From NCBI GenBank assembly GCA_946494435.1, contig CAMMBO010000049.1, forward strand, positions 1 to 6,070: a stretch of DNA of 6,070 nucleotides, given 5' to 3'. This DNA is from an uncultured Mycoplasmatota bacterium. GTDB taxonomy: Bacteria > Bacillota_I > Bacilli_A > RF39 > UBA660. Position 1 is the first letter of the stretch, and each line of letters begins with the position of its first letter. The position numbers were made by a program, and so were the translations under genes. Shown here in pieces: positions 1 to 5,468 of the stretch. Below the pieces are notes generated by a model. It saw only the letters and a list, made by a program, of their open reading frames with translations, did not search any database and was not told the origin of the DNA.

Positions 1-19
1 CTTTTTACGTGCGGTCTTT

Positions 20-48
20 ATTATACCATACACTATATGTTTTGTCAA
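20..48 (-). promoter_or_regulatory. Consensus sigma-A promoter directed out of the left edge
   Basis: On the minus strand a perfect -35 TTGACA (48-43) and a perfect -10 TATAAT (25-20) are separated by exactly 17 bases. The bases just before the -10 are TGG, which also gives an extended -10. Transcription should start near 16-13 and leave the window at base 1, so the product is not visible. It lies after serS in the same direction. Such a complete match is typical of promoters for stable RNA or highly expressed translation genes, but that is inference; the few leader bases present show no identifiable gene. Confidence 0.85.
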
Positions 49-101
49 TTTTACTTCTACTATCAGTATGGCCAATCCCTTGATATTTATACATTAATTT
101 A

Positions 102-1388
102 CTAATTTTTAGGTGTAATTACTTCTAATCCTCCCATATAAGGTCTTAATACTTCTGGTACTGTTACACTACCATCTTCATTATAATTATTTTCTATTAC
201 AGCGATTAGTCCACGAGGTGATGCAACTACGGTATTGTTTAGAGTATGAACAAAGTATGTTCCATTTTCTCCTTTAGTTCTAATGCCTAATCTTCTTGCT
301 TGAGCATCTCCTAAAGTTGAACAACTACCTACTTCAAAGTATTTTTGTTGTCTAGGACTCCATGCCTCTACATCACATGATTTAACTTTTAAATCGGCAA
401 GATCTCCACTACAACACTCTAACTGTCTAACAGGTACATTCATATTTCTAAATACTTCAACAGTATATCTCCACATTTTTTCATACCAGTCCATAGACTC
501 TTCTGGTTTACAGATAACTATCATCTCTTCTTTTTCAAATTGATGAACACGGTAAAGTCCTCTTTCTTCTAATCCATGAGAACCTCCTTCTTTTCTAAAG
601 CATGGTGAATATGAAGTTAAGGTTAAAGGTAGGTCTTCTTCTTTAATAATTTGTCCTTTATATCTACCTATCATAGAATGTTCACTAGTACCAATTAGAT
701 ATAAATCTTCTCCTTCTATTTTATACATCATCGCTTCCATCTCTGGAAAAGACATAACACCTGTTACTACATCACTATGAATCATAAAAGGTGGTACACA
801 ATAAGTAAAACCTTTATCTATCATATAGTCTCTTGCATAGGCAATCATCGCTTCATGAAGTCTTGCAACATCTCCAGTTAAAAAGTAAAATCCTTCACCA
901 GATGTTCTTCCTGCTGCTTCTTTATCCATACCATTAAGTCTCATAATAATATCAGCATGATATGGTATTTCAAACTCTGGTTTATAAGCATCCCCAAAAC
1001 GTTCTACTTCTACATTTTCACTATCATCTTTACCTATTGGAACAGAAGGGTCCATAATATTAGGAATTACCATCATCTTACTTCTTAATTCATCACTAAG
1101 TTTCTTTTCATTTTCTTCAATAGTAACTAACTTTTCATTAATCTTCTTAACTTCTTCTTTCTTCTTACCAGCTTCCTCTATCTTTTTTTCTCTCATAAGT
1201 AAACCAATAGAACTACTCTCATCATTACGAGTCTTTCTTAATTCATCGCCTTCTTGTTTTAAAGCTCTTATCTTCTCATCTAGTTCTACTACTTCATCTA
1301 CTAAAGGTAGTTTTTCATCTTGAAACTTCTTTTTAATATTTTCTTTAACAATTTCCTTATTTTCTCTTACAAATTTAATATCTAACAT
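102..1388 (-). CDS. serS: Seryl-tRNA synthetase (class II aaRS)
   Basis: Cytoplasmic enzyme that charges tRNA-Ser with serine using ATP. The 428-residue product has the usual SerRS length and layout: an N-terminal antiparallel coiled-coil arm rich in Lys/Glu (about residues 25-110), then the class II catalytic core. Visible elements are the TSE form of the TxE serine-site motif (234-236), motif 2 beginning FRKEGGSHG at 264 and ending in RVHQF, EVGSCS (352-357) followed by QARR (363-366), motif 3 around SPRGLIAVIEN (390-400), and the C-terminal LRPYMGG. The start at 1388 is chosen because GGAGGA lies five bases upstream (GGAGG at 1398-1394); in-frame ATGs at 1400 and 1418 would place that site inside the gene or lack one. 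Motif 3 reads TLNNTVVASPR where most bacterial SerRS have TLNGSGLAVGR, so this is a divergent subtype. A T-box leader lies upstream. The stop is TAG; no convincing terminator follows. Confidence 0.96.
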   Translation of the reverse strand: MLDIKFVRENKEIVKENIKKKFQDEKLPLVDEVVELDEKIRALKQEGDELRKTRNDESSSIGLLMREKKIEEAGKKKEEVKKINEKLVTIEENEKKLSDELRSKMMVIPNIMDPSVPIGKDDSENVEVERFGDAYKPEFEIPYHADIIMRLNGMDKEAAGRTSGEGFYFLTGDVARLHEAMIAYARDYMIDKGFTYCVPPFMIHSDVVTGVMSFPEMEAMMYKIEGEDLYLIGTSEHSMIGRYKGQIIKEEDLPLTLTSYSPCFRKEGGSHGLEERGLYRVHQFEKEEMIVICKPEESMDWYEKMWRYTVEVFRNMNVPVRQLECCSGDLADLKVKSCDVEAWSPRQQKYFEVGSCSTLGDAQARRLGIRTKGENGTYFVHTLNNTVVASPRGLIAVIENNYNEDGSVTVPEVLRPYMGGLEVITPKN

Positions 1389-1416
1389 ATTTTCCTCCAT
1401 TTCTAGTCGATAAAAC

Positions 1417-1466
1417 AAAAAAAGAATGGCTTTAAGGAGCTTATAAAGATATAAGCGGTGCCATCC
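1417..1466 (-). terminator. T-box intrinsic terminator / competing antiterminator
   Basis: GGAUGGC (1466-1460) pairs with GCCAUUC (1430-1424) including one G-U pair, around an inner perfect 7-bp hairpin GCUUAUA/UAUAAGC (1456-1439), followed by seven U residues (1423-1417). The 5' arm contains the UGGCACC T-box bases, so binding of an uncharged tRNA acceptor end would prevent this terminator forming, which is the standard T-box switch. It would also stop any transcript reading through from spoVS. Confidence 0.88.
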
Positions 1467-1607
1467 TTATTATACTTAATTTAGATAACGGTAATGCCCG
1501 GATATAAAATCATCTAAAGAGGAGATAGTTAAGGTTTTATTACTGTTCTCACCAACCACAGTATCTCTTAAATAAAATTACTTAACATTGTCTCTTGTCA
1601 TCGACTT
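1417..1607 (-). ncRNA. T-box riboswitch leader of serS (serine-specific)
   Basis: This untranslated leader should sense uncharged tRNA-Ser and control read-through into serS. Stem I can be drawn from the sequence: a lower helix AAGAG/CUCUU (1596-1592 with 1521-1517), a specifier internal loop, helix GUUAAG/CUUAAC (1586-1581 with 1533-1528), UUUUAU/AUAAAA (1577-1572 with 1540-1535), an AGAGA bulge, and an upper helix UACUGU/ACAGUA (1563-1558 with 1546-1541) capped by the GGUUGGUGAGA loop typical of T-box leaders. The 3' side of the specifier loop offers serine codon UCU (1525-1523) or UCC (1523-1521). The T-box sequence AAGGAUGGCACCGC (1468-1455) gives UGGC, whose C would pair with the G discriminator usual for tRNA-Ser. 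The start near 1607 is inferred from the promoter. The anticodon-side choice between UCU and UCC is uncertain, but both mean serine. Confidence 0.9.
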
Positions 1608-1613
1608 GATTTT

Positions 1614-1642
1614 ATTATAAGGCTTACTTTTATTTTTTACAA
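1614..1642 (-). promoter_or_regulatory. Sigma-A promoter of the serS T-box leader
   Basis: Minus-strand TTGTAA (1642-1637, four of six matches to TTGACA) is followed after 17 bases by a perfect TATAAT (1619-1614). Predicted initiation near 1607 falls just at the 5' base of T-box Stem I. The promoter begins seven bases after the spoVS stop codon. Confidence 0.75.
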
Positions 1643-1648
1643 GTATTT

Positions 1649-1909
1649 TTACTTAGTTTCTATGATTAATTTAATAGCAGTCCTCTCTTCTCCATCAATT
1701 GCAATATCAGTAAAAGCAGGAATACAAACGATATTTTTACCAGCTGGTGCTAGGAATCCTCTGGCAATTGCTACAGCTTTAATCGCTTGATTTAGGGCTC
1801 CTGCTCCTACTGCTTGTATTTCTACACTGCCATTTGCTCTAAAGATATTGGCTAGTGCCCCTGCTACTGAATTAGGGTTTGATTTTGATGAAACTTTTAG
1901 TGTTTCCAT
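1649..1909 (-). CDS. spoVS: Stage V sporulation protein S (SpoVS)
   Basis: The 86-residue product matches the full length and the highly conserved body of SpoVS: METLKVSSKSNPNSVAGAL at the N-terminus, EIQAVGAGALNQAIKAVAIA in the middle, and IPAFTDIAIDGEERTAIKLI near the C-terminus. SpoVS is a small Alba-like nucleic-acid-binding protein; in Bacillus subtilis it affects septation and late spore development, but homologues also occur where sporulation is unproven, so its presence alone does not show that this organism sporulates. The start at 1909 is supported by AAAGGA (1925-1920) ten bases upstream. It sits alone between the terminator of the Pro-rich membrane protein gene and the serS promoter. 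It is not next to the RNase Y/YmdB genes seen in B. subtilis. No terminator of its own is evident, so its transcript probably runs into the T-box leader. Confidence 0.96.
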   Translation of the reverse strand: METLKVSSKSNPNSVAGALANIFRANGSVEIQAVGAGALNQAIKAVAIARGFLAPAGKNIVCIPAFTDIAIDGEERTAIKLIIETK

Positions 1910-1937
1910 AATTTTATCATCCTTTCTTTTCTAAATT

Positions 1938-1943
1938 ATTGTA
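1938..1943 (-). promoter_or_regulatory. Possible -10 element for spoVS
   Basis: TACAAT (1943-1938) matches five of six bases of a -10 box and lies about 30 bases upstream of the spoVS start, after the preceding terminator, where a promoter is needed. No good -35 sits at the right spacing (TTCTTT at 17 bases is poor), and I see no clear sigma-H AGGA...GAAT pattern. The call rests mainly on position. Confidence 0.35.
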
Positions 1944-1967
1944 TGTAGTAATTCAGTAAGAAAGAAC

Positions 1968-1990
1968 AAAAAAAGAGTAAAAATACTCTT
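1968..1990 (-). terminator. Intrinsic terminator of the Pro-rich membrane protein gene
   Basis: AAGAGTA (1990-1984) and TACTCTT (1979-1973) form a 7-bp stem with a TTTT loop, followed by an uninterrupted T run to 1968. The first two stem bases are the last two bases of the TAA stop codon, so the terminator begins inside the stop codon. Confidence 0.8.
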
Positions 1991-2984
1991 AAAATAAACT
2001 TTCTACTTCAACTTCTTGCTTAGAGGCAGTTTGGGTAGATTCTACTTTAGGTGCTGGTTCTGTTACAGTAGGTGTTACTACTTCTTGTTTCGTGCCTTCT
2101 ACTTGTGGTGATTCTACTGTAGGTGTTTCAACATGTGGAGTTGCCACTATTACAGGTTCAACAGGCTCTACTTTTGGTTCTGCATCTATTTTAGGAATTG
2201 GTGTAGAAACTTGATTATTAATCGTTGGAATAGCTCCCGTATTTTCTAATGGGTCTGCTCCACCATAAATTGGACGATGTTCTTCTCCCACATCTATTTT
2301 AGGAATTACAGGACTAGCACCACCATAAATAGGTTTTGGTTCTTCTCTTCTAGGTTCCTCATTAACGATAGTAATTGGTTCAGATGCTGCTACTTCTGCA
2401 TTAGGAGCAACAGTATTATTTTGAATACTTTCAGCAGGTGTAGGATTTACTATAACTTCAGGTGTTGTACTAGAAACAGCTTCTTCATTTTGTTGTGGCA
2501 TATCTACTACTGGTGCAGGAGGTGCTACTTCCTCGTTTGCTGCATTAACAATAGGTGTTGGTGTTTCAGTAACGGCTTTATTAACTTCATTATTAGGAAC
2601 TTGTGTTTCTACTTTTGGCTCAACACTCTGGACAGTTGGTACAGGATTAGTTGGCAAAACCCCTGCATCATTTTCTACTGTAGGTGTAGAATTAACTGTT
2701 GGCTCTGTCGCTACAACTGTAGGAGTAGGTTCTATATTCTGGACAGTTTGAGGTTGTACAACACTTTGTGGTGCATCATTAACTTCTACAGTAGCAGTAT
2801 TATCAACAGCTGGTGTAGTTGCAGTATTATCAGTGCTTACTGCTTCTTTTTTATCTTTCTTGCTTTTTCTACTTCCAGTTGCAATAAAGATTATTAATGC
2901 AATTAAAAGTAATAACACTCCTCCTGTTATTAACATTCCTGGAATTGATGTAAAAAAGCTTAAATCAAAATTTGCTAATATCAT
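1989..2984 (-). CDS. Single-pass membrane protein with long Pro/Thr/Val/Glu-rich tail
   Basis: I do not recognise this 331-residue protein as a named family. It has a short uncharged N-terminus, one strong hydrophobic helix (about residues 16-36, leucine/isoleucine rich) and then a basic patch SRKSKKDKK (38-46), which by the positive-inside rule predicts N-out/C-in topology. The remaining 285 residues are low complexity, rich in P, T, V, E, N and Q, and probably disordered. Within the tail, PIYGGA occurs twice exactly 20 residues apart (218-223 and 238-243) and IPKID occurs at 227-231 and 263-267; these are the only conspicuously ordered-looking motifs. The start at 2984 is preferred over 2996 because AAGGGAG (3003-2997) directly abuts the 2996 ATG, leaving no spacer; its spacing to 2984 is 12 bases, which is long. 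The gene is monocistronic between two terminators. A role as a membrane-anchored scaffold is only inference. Confidence 0.8.
   Translation of the reverse strand: MILANFDLSFFTSIPGMLITGGVLLLLIALIIFIATGSRKSKKDKKEAVSTDNTATTPAVDNTATVEVNDAPQSVVQPQTVQNIEPTPTVVATEPTVNSTPTVENDAGVLPTNPVPTVQSVEPKVETQVPNNEVNKAVTETPTPIVNAANEEVAPPAPVVDMPQQNEEAVSSTTPEVIVNPTPAESIQNNTVAPNAEVAASEPITIVNEEPRREEPKPIYGGASPVIPKIDVGEEHRPIYGGADPLENTGAIPTINNQVSTPIPKIDAEPKVEPVEPVIVATPHVETPTVESPQVEGTKQEVVTPTVTEPAPKVESTQTASKQEVEVESLF
2224..2336 (-). repeat. Intragenic 20-residue repeat carrying PIYGGA
   Basis: Two in-frame copies of [K/R]PIYGGA[S/D]P begin at 2336 and 2276, exactly 60 bases apart. The first is followed by VIPKID and the second by a diverged segment before another PIPKID. 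It is a degenerate two-copy repeat in the Pro-rich tail, not a satellite array. Confidence 0.7.
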
Positions 2985-3017
2985 AATGACTTCCATCTCC
3001 CTTATCTTATATATTAA

Positions 3018-3046
3018 ATCATAACAAAAAAAAGGTTAAAAATCAA
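3018..3046 (-). promoter_or_regulatory. Promoter of the Pro-rich membrane protein gene, nested in a terminator
   Basis: TTGATT (3046-3041) and TATGAT (3023-3018) are spaced by 17 bases; they match four and five of six consensus bases. Initiation near 3011 would give a short leader of about 27 bases to the chosen ATG at 2984, containing AAGGGAG. The -35 lies in the loop, and its first base in the stem, of the upstream terminator hairpin. Confidence 0.6.
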
Positions 3047-3055
3047 ACCTTTTTT
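3026..3055 (-). terminator. Intrinsic terminator after the PP2C/methyltransferase/pseudouridine synthase group
   Basis: AAAAAAGGTT (3055-3046) pairs with AACCTTTTTT (3037-3028) around an eight-base loop, with the T run continuing to 3026. It begins seven bases after the pseudouridine synthase stop codon. The A-tract on the other arm means the hairpin could also act weakly on the plus strand, but no plus-strand gene needs it. Confidence 0.85.
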
Positions 3056-3061
3056 ACAATC

Positions 3062-3712
3062 TTAGACAATTGGTGTAAAGTTTTTAAAGTAACCTTCCCT
3101 TGGTAGTAAGGTAAAATTTAACTTTTCTTTAGTTGTAGGATGAGTAAATTCTAATTTGTAAGCGAATAATGCTAGAGGATATTTTCCAATACTACCATAT
3201 TTCTCGTCACCTAATAAAGGATGATTATGATAGGAAAACTGGACTCTTATTTGATGATGCCTTCCTGTCTCTAAATTTATTTTAACAAGTGTATTATTAT
3301 CTTTAGTATCTAGAACTTGATATGTTAAACTAGCAAGTTTACCTTCTTTACTATTACTAACAACACTACGATACTCTATTCTTTTTAAATAATCTTGATA
3401 CTTTCCATCTGATTTTATTATGCCCTTACAAACAGCAAGATAAGTCTTTTTAAACTCTCTATTCCTAATTTGTTCTGATAGTCTTCTAGCCGCTTTACTA
3501 GTCTTGGCAAAAACCATTACACCACCTACATTTTTATCAAGACGATGAACAAGGCCTAAATAAACATTACCAGGTTTATTATATTTTTCTTTAAGATATT
3601 TCTTTAAAATAGTTAACATATCAGGAGTATTAGACCCATCACTTTGACTTAATACCCCTACTTTTTTCTCTACTACTAGTAAATGATTATCTTCATATAA
3701 TATATTAATCAT
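3062..3712 (-). CDS. RluA-family RNA pseudouridine synthase
   Basis: Predicted cytoplasmic enzyme that isomerises uridine to pseudouridine in rRNA or tRNA; the target site cannot be read from sequence. The 216-residue protein contains the RluA signature HRLD (56-59), with D59 as the catalytic aspartate, in the form HRLDKNVGGVMVFAKT rather than the common HRLDxxTSG. It also has the RNA-binding/active-site block GRHHQIRVQF (150-159) followed by HPLLGDEKYG (164-173). The N-terminus INILYEDNHLLVVEK starts directly in the catalytic domain, so there is no S4 domain. The start at 3712 is preferred over 3739 and 3730 because family similarity begins there and GGGAAAG lies just upstream (3721-3715). 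Its ATG overlaps the methyltransferase stop by eight bases, implying translational coupling. A terminator follows. Confidence 0.92.
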   Translation of the reverse strand: MINILYEDNHLLVVEKKVGVLSQSDGSNTPDMLTILKKYLKEKYNKPGNVYLGLVHRLDKNVGGVMVFAKTSKAARRLSEQIRNREFKKTYLAVCKGIIKSDGKYQDYLKRIEYRSVVSNSKEGKLASLTYQVLDTKDNNTLVKINLETGRHHQIRVQFSYHNHPLLGDEKYGSIGKYPLALFAYKLEFTHPTTKEKLNFTLLPREGYFKNFTPIV

Positions 3713-4577
3713 AACTTTCCCATCTTCCATAAATACCACAAGGTAATATTAAGTTGTTAGCAGTTATTTTAAGCCCTATTTCACTACTACTAACAAGGCC
3801 TTTATATTTTTTATTGATAGTTGTAAGTAATAGGTTCTCTAAAGATGTTTTAGATAGTCCCGTTGTATAAGAGTTAATGATAAAAAATAGTGGCCTGTCA
3901 CTTAGTATTTCAAGGCATAGATTAACAAGGGTTACTAGGTCTTTTTCTATATCCCAAACTTCTCCATTAGCACCTCTTCCATAACTAGGAGGATCCATGA
4001 CAATAGCATCATACTTATTGCCACGTCTAATTTCTCTTTTTACAAACTTTACTACATCATCTACTAAATAGCGAACTGGTCTATCTTTTAGTCCAGATGA
4101 GATTACATTTTCTTTACATACTTCTACCATACCTTTTGATGAGTCTACATGAGTAACGGACGTTCCTGCTTTAAGGCATGCGACAGAAGCTGCTCCTGTA
4201 TAACCAAAGAGATTTAAGACTTTAATATGTCTTTTAGAATTCTTTATTTTATTCATCATATATTCCCAATTAACCGCTTGTTCTGGAAATATACCAGTAT
4301 GTTTAAAGCCCATTTGTTTAATATTAAAAGTTAAATCTTGATATTTAATAGTCCAAGTACTAGGAATCTTCTTAAAGTTCTCCCAGTGTCCTCCTCCTTT
4401 ATTAGAACGATAATATATAGCATCTATCTTTCCTTTATATTTTTCTAATAAATTACCATTATCCCAAATAACAGTAGGATCAGGTCTAAGTAAGATATAC
4501 TTTCCCCATCGTTCTAACTTTTCACCATTAGAAGCATCTAATAGTTCATAATCTTTAAAATTATTAGGTGTTAACAT
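3705..4577 (-). CDS. Class I SAM-dependent methyltransferase, RlmI/COG1092-like
   Basis: Likely rRNA methyltransferase using S-adenosylmethionine. In the 290-residue protein, motif I is NLFGYTGAAS (122-131), the acidic residue closing strand 2 is D145 in HVDSSKGM, the motif III region carries DD at 173-174, and motif IV is DPPSYGRG (195-202). The segment GIFPEQAVNW (95-104) corresponds to the conserved stretch before motif I in RlmI-like enzymes. The N-terminal 90 residues (KYILLRPDPTVIW; YYRSNKGGGHW) form the family's small leading domain, but no separate PUA domain is evident, unlike E. coli RlmI, which is longer. The start at 4577 has AAAGGA (4592-4587) nine bases upstream, and it overlaps the end of the phosphatase gene by seven bases. 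RlmI makes m5C in 23S rRNA, but family members also modify other sites, so base and position are unassigned. Confidence 0.9.
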   Translation of the reverse strand: MLTPNNFKDYELLDASNGEKLERWGKYILLRPDPTVIWDNGNLLEKYKGKIDAIYYRSNKGGGHWENFKKIPSTWTIKYQDLTFNIKQMGFKHTGIFPEQAVNWEYMMNKIKNSKRHIKVLNLFGYTGAASVACLKAGTSVTHVDSSKGMVEVCKENVISSGLKDRPVRYLVDDVVKFVKREIRRGNKYDAIVMDPPSYGRGANGEVWDIEKDLVTLVNLCLEILSDRPLFFIINSYTTGLSKTSLENLLLTTINKKYKGLVSSSEIGLKITANNLILPCGIYGRWESYD

Positions 4578-5422
4578 TTAATCACATCCTTTAGTACTAT
4601 AATTGTTTTTTCTTTACCATATTTATCATAGCATTGTTCTGCCTTTTCATTTATATATTTTTCAAAGCTTTCCTTGTCAAAGTTTAATAATAAATTTATA
4701 AACTTCTTATCATCTAAAAAGTTAACAAAACCATCACTATATAAAACAACTATATCAGATAAAGATAATTCTACTTTACCTGTTCTAATAAAATTAATAG
4801 CTTCTTCTTCACCCGTTAAAGCACCATAAGAAACACACTTATTATCTTTAATATTATTAGGATTATTTCTATAATCTCTTCTAACTATAATTCTCGCTTC
4901 TTTTAAATTCCAAGGGATACCTATTTTATTAATATAAGGGTCACTAAAAAGCTCTTTCTCATCTGCAGTTTTAAATTTTATATTACCAAATTCATCATAG
5001 ATAATTACACCACAATCACAGATAAAAGCATAGTGTAAAATATTACTATCTAGTTTTACACACGAAGCGACCGCTCCATAGTAATCATTTTCTAAATAGT
5101 CACACTTTTTTATATACTTAGCATTTATTTTTCTAACCTCATTATTACACTCTATAAGTCTATTTTTTAAAGAACCTTTACTATTCTTAAAAGTATCTAC
5201 AATTGTTTTAGCAGCAATTTCTCCTCCACTAGATCTAGGATAATTTTTAATAAATTCATCAAAAGATATCAAGTTAAAATCACTAATACCTACTGGGTCC
5301 CTTGTTATACCATCTGCTACTATCGCTTCATCACCATTGTCATTAACATAAAACTGGTCTTCAATGGGAAAATTACTATTAATAGTTTTTATATTTTCAA
5401 AAGCATTTCTATAAATAAGCAT
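4571..5422 (-). CDS. Divergent PP2C-type protein phosphatase-like protein
   Basis: The 283-residue soluble protein follows the order of PP2C (PPM) Ser/Thr phosphatase motifs: EDQFYV (21-26), VADGI (35-39) in place of the common DGMGG, GGEIAAKTIVDTF (near 66-78), YGAVASCVKL, then AFICDCGVIIYD in the place of the GDS/R block, and VLYSDGF with D230. Metal-binding aspartates D22, D37 and D230 are therefore present. The C-terminal DN/DDxT motif reads GKEKTIIVL (near 269-277), so the last metal-ligand aspartate appears replaced by Lys/Glu; activity could be altered. No membrane segment or sensor domain is visible and no kinase gene is in the window. The start at 5422 has AGGAAG (5434-5429) at six bases. 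The 3' end overlaps the methyltransferase start, so the two are probably co-translated. The substrate is unknown. Confidence 0.82.
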   Translation of the reverse strand: MLIYRNAFENIKTINSNFPIEDQFYVNDNGDEAIVADGITRDPVGISDFNLISFDEFIKNYPRSSGGEIAAKTIVDTFKNSKGSLKNRLIECNNEVRKINAKYIKKCDYLENDYYGAVASCVKLDSNILHYAFICDCGVIIYDEFGNIKFKTADEKELFSDPYINKIGIPWNLKEARIIVRRDYRNNPNNIKDNKCVSYGALTGEEEAINFIRTGKVELSLSDIVVLYSDGFVNFLDDKKFINLLLNFDKESFEKYINEKAEQCYDKYGKEKTIIVLKDVIKC

Positions 5423-5457
5423 ATCTATCTTCCTATTCTTTTATATTAACTGATTTA

Positions 5458-5463
5458 ATTATA
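5458..5463 (-). promoter_or_regulatory. Possible -10 box for the PP2C/methyltransferase/pseudouridine synthase group
   Basis: A perfect TATAAT (5463-5458) lies six bases after the upstream stop codon and about 36 bases before the phosphatase start. No good -35 is found at 16-18 bases (TTGAAG at 5489-5484 is 20 bases away). No terminator separates the DUF2441 gene from the phosphatase gene, so read-through is an equally good explanation for expression. Confidence 0.35.
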
Positions 5464-5468
5464 CAACA

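Noticed and set aside
61..85. TATCA...TGATA inverted repeat after serS as a terminator
   Set aside because: Only five pairs with a long loop and no T run on the minus strand; too weak to call.
1389..1418. Upstream in-frame ATGs at 1418 and 1400 as starts for serS
   Set aside because: Starting there would put the T-box terminator T run and the GGAGGA ribosome binding site at or inside the coding region. The SerRS family N-terminus MLDIKFVREN begins at 1388.
1641..1654. AAGTA-TTTT-TACTT hairpin at the end of spoVS as a terminator
   Set aside because: A five-pair A/T-rich stem with no U tract following in the direction of spoVS transcription.
2277..2897. Plus-strand open frame of 206 codons rich in Cys, Phe, Tyr and Arg
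   Set aside because: It is antisense to the Pro/Thr/Val-rich tail gene and its odd composition follows from that gene's biased codons. It has no recognisable domain, and the minus-strand gene has a promoter, Shine-Dalgarno sequence and terminator.
2833..3024. Plus-strand open frame of 63 codons, hydrophobic
   Set aside because: It is the complement of the membrane-helix region of the minus-strand gene; no Shine-Dalgarno signal or independent support was seen.
3713..3739. Longer N-terminus for the pseudouridine synthase from 3739 or 3730
   Set aside because: The extra nine residues have no family similarity, neither ATG has a good Shine-Dalgarno sequence, and the 3712 start gives a typical overlapping-gene junction.
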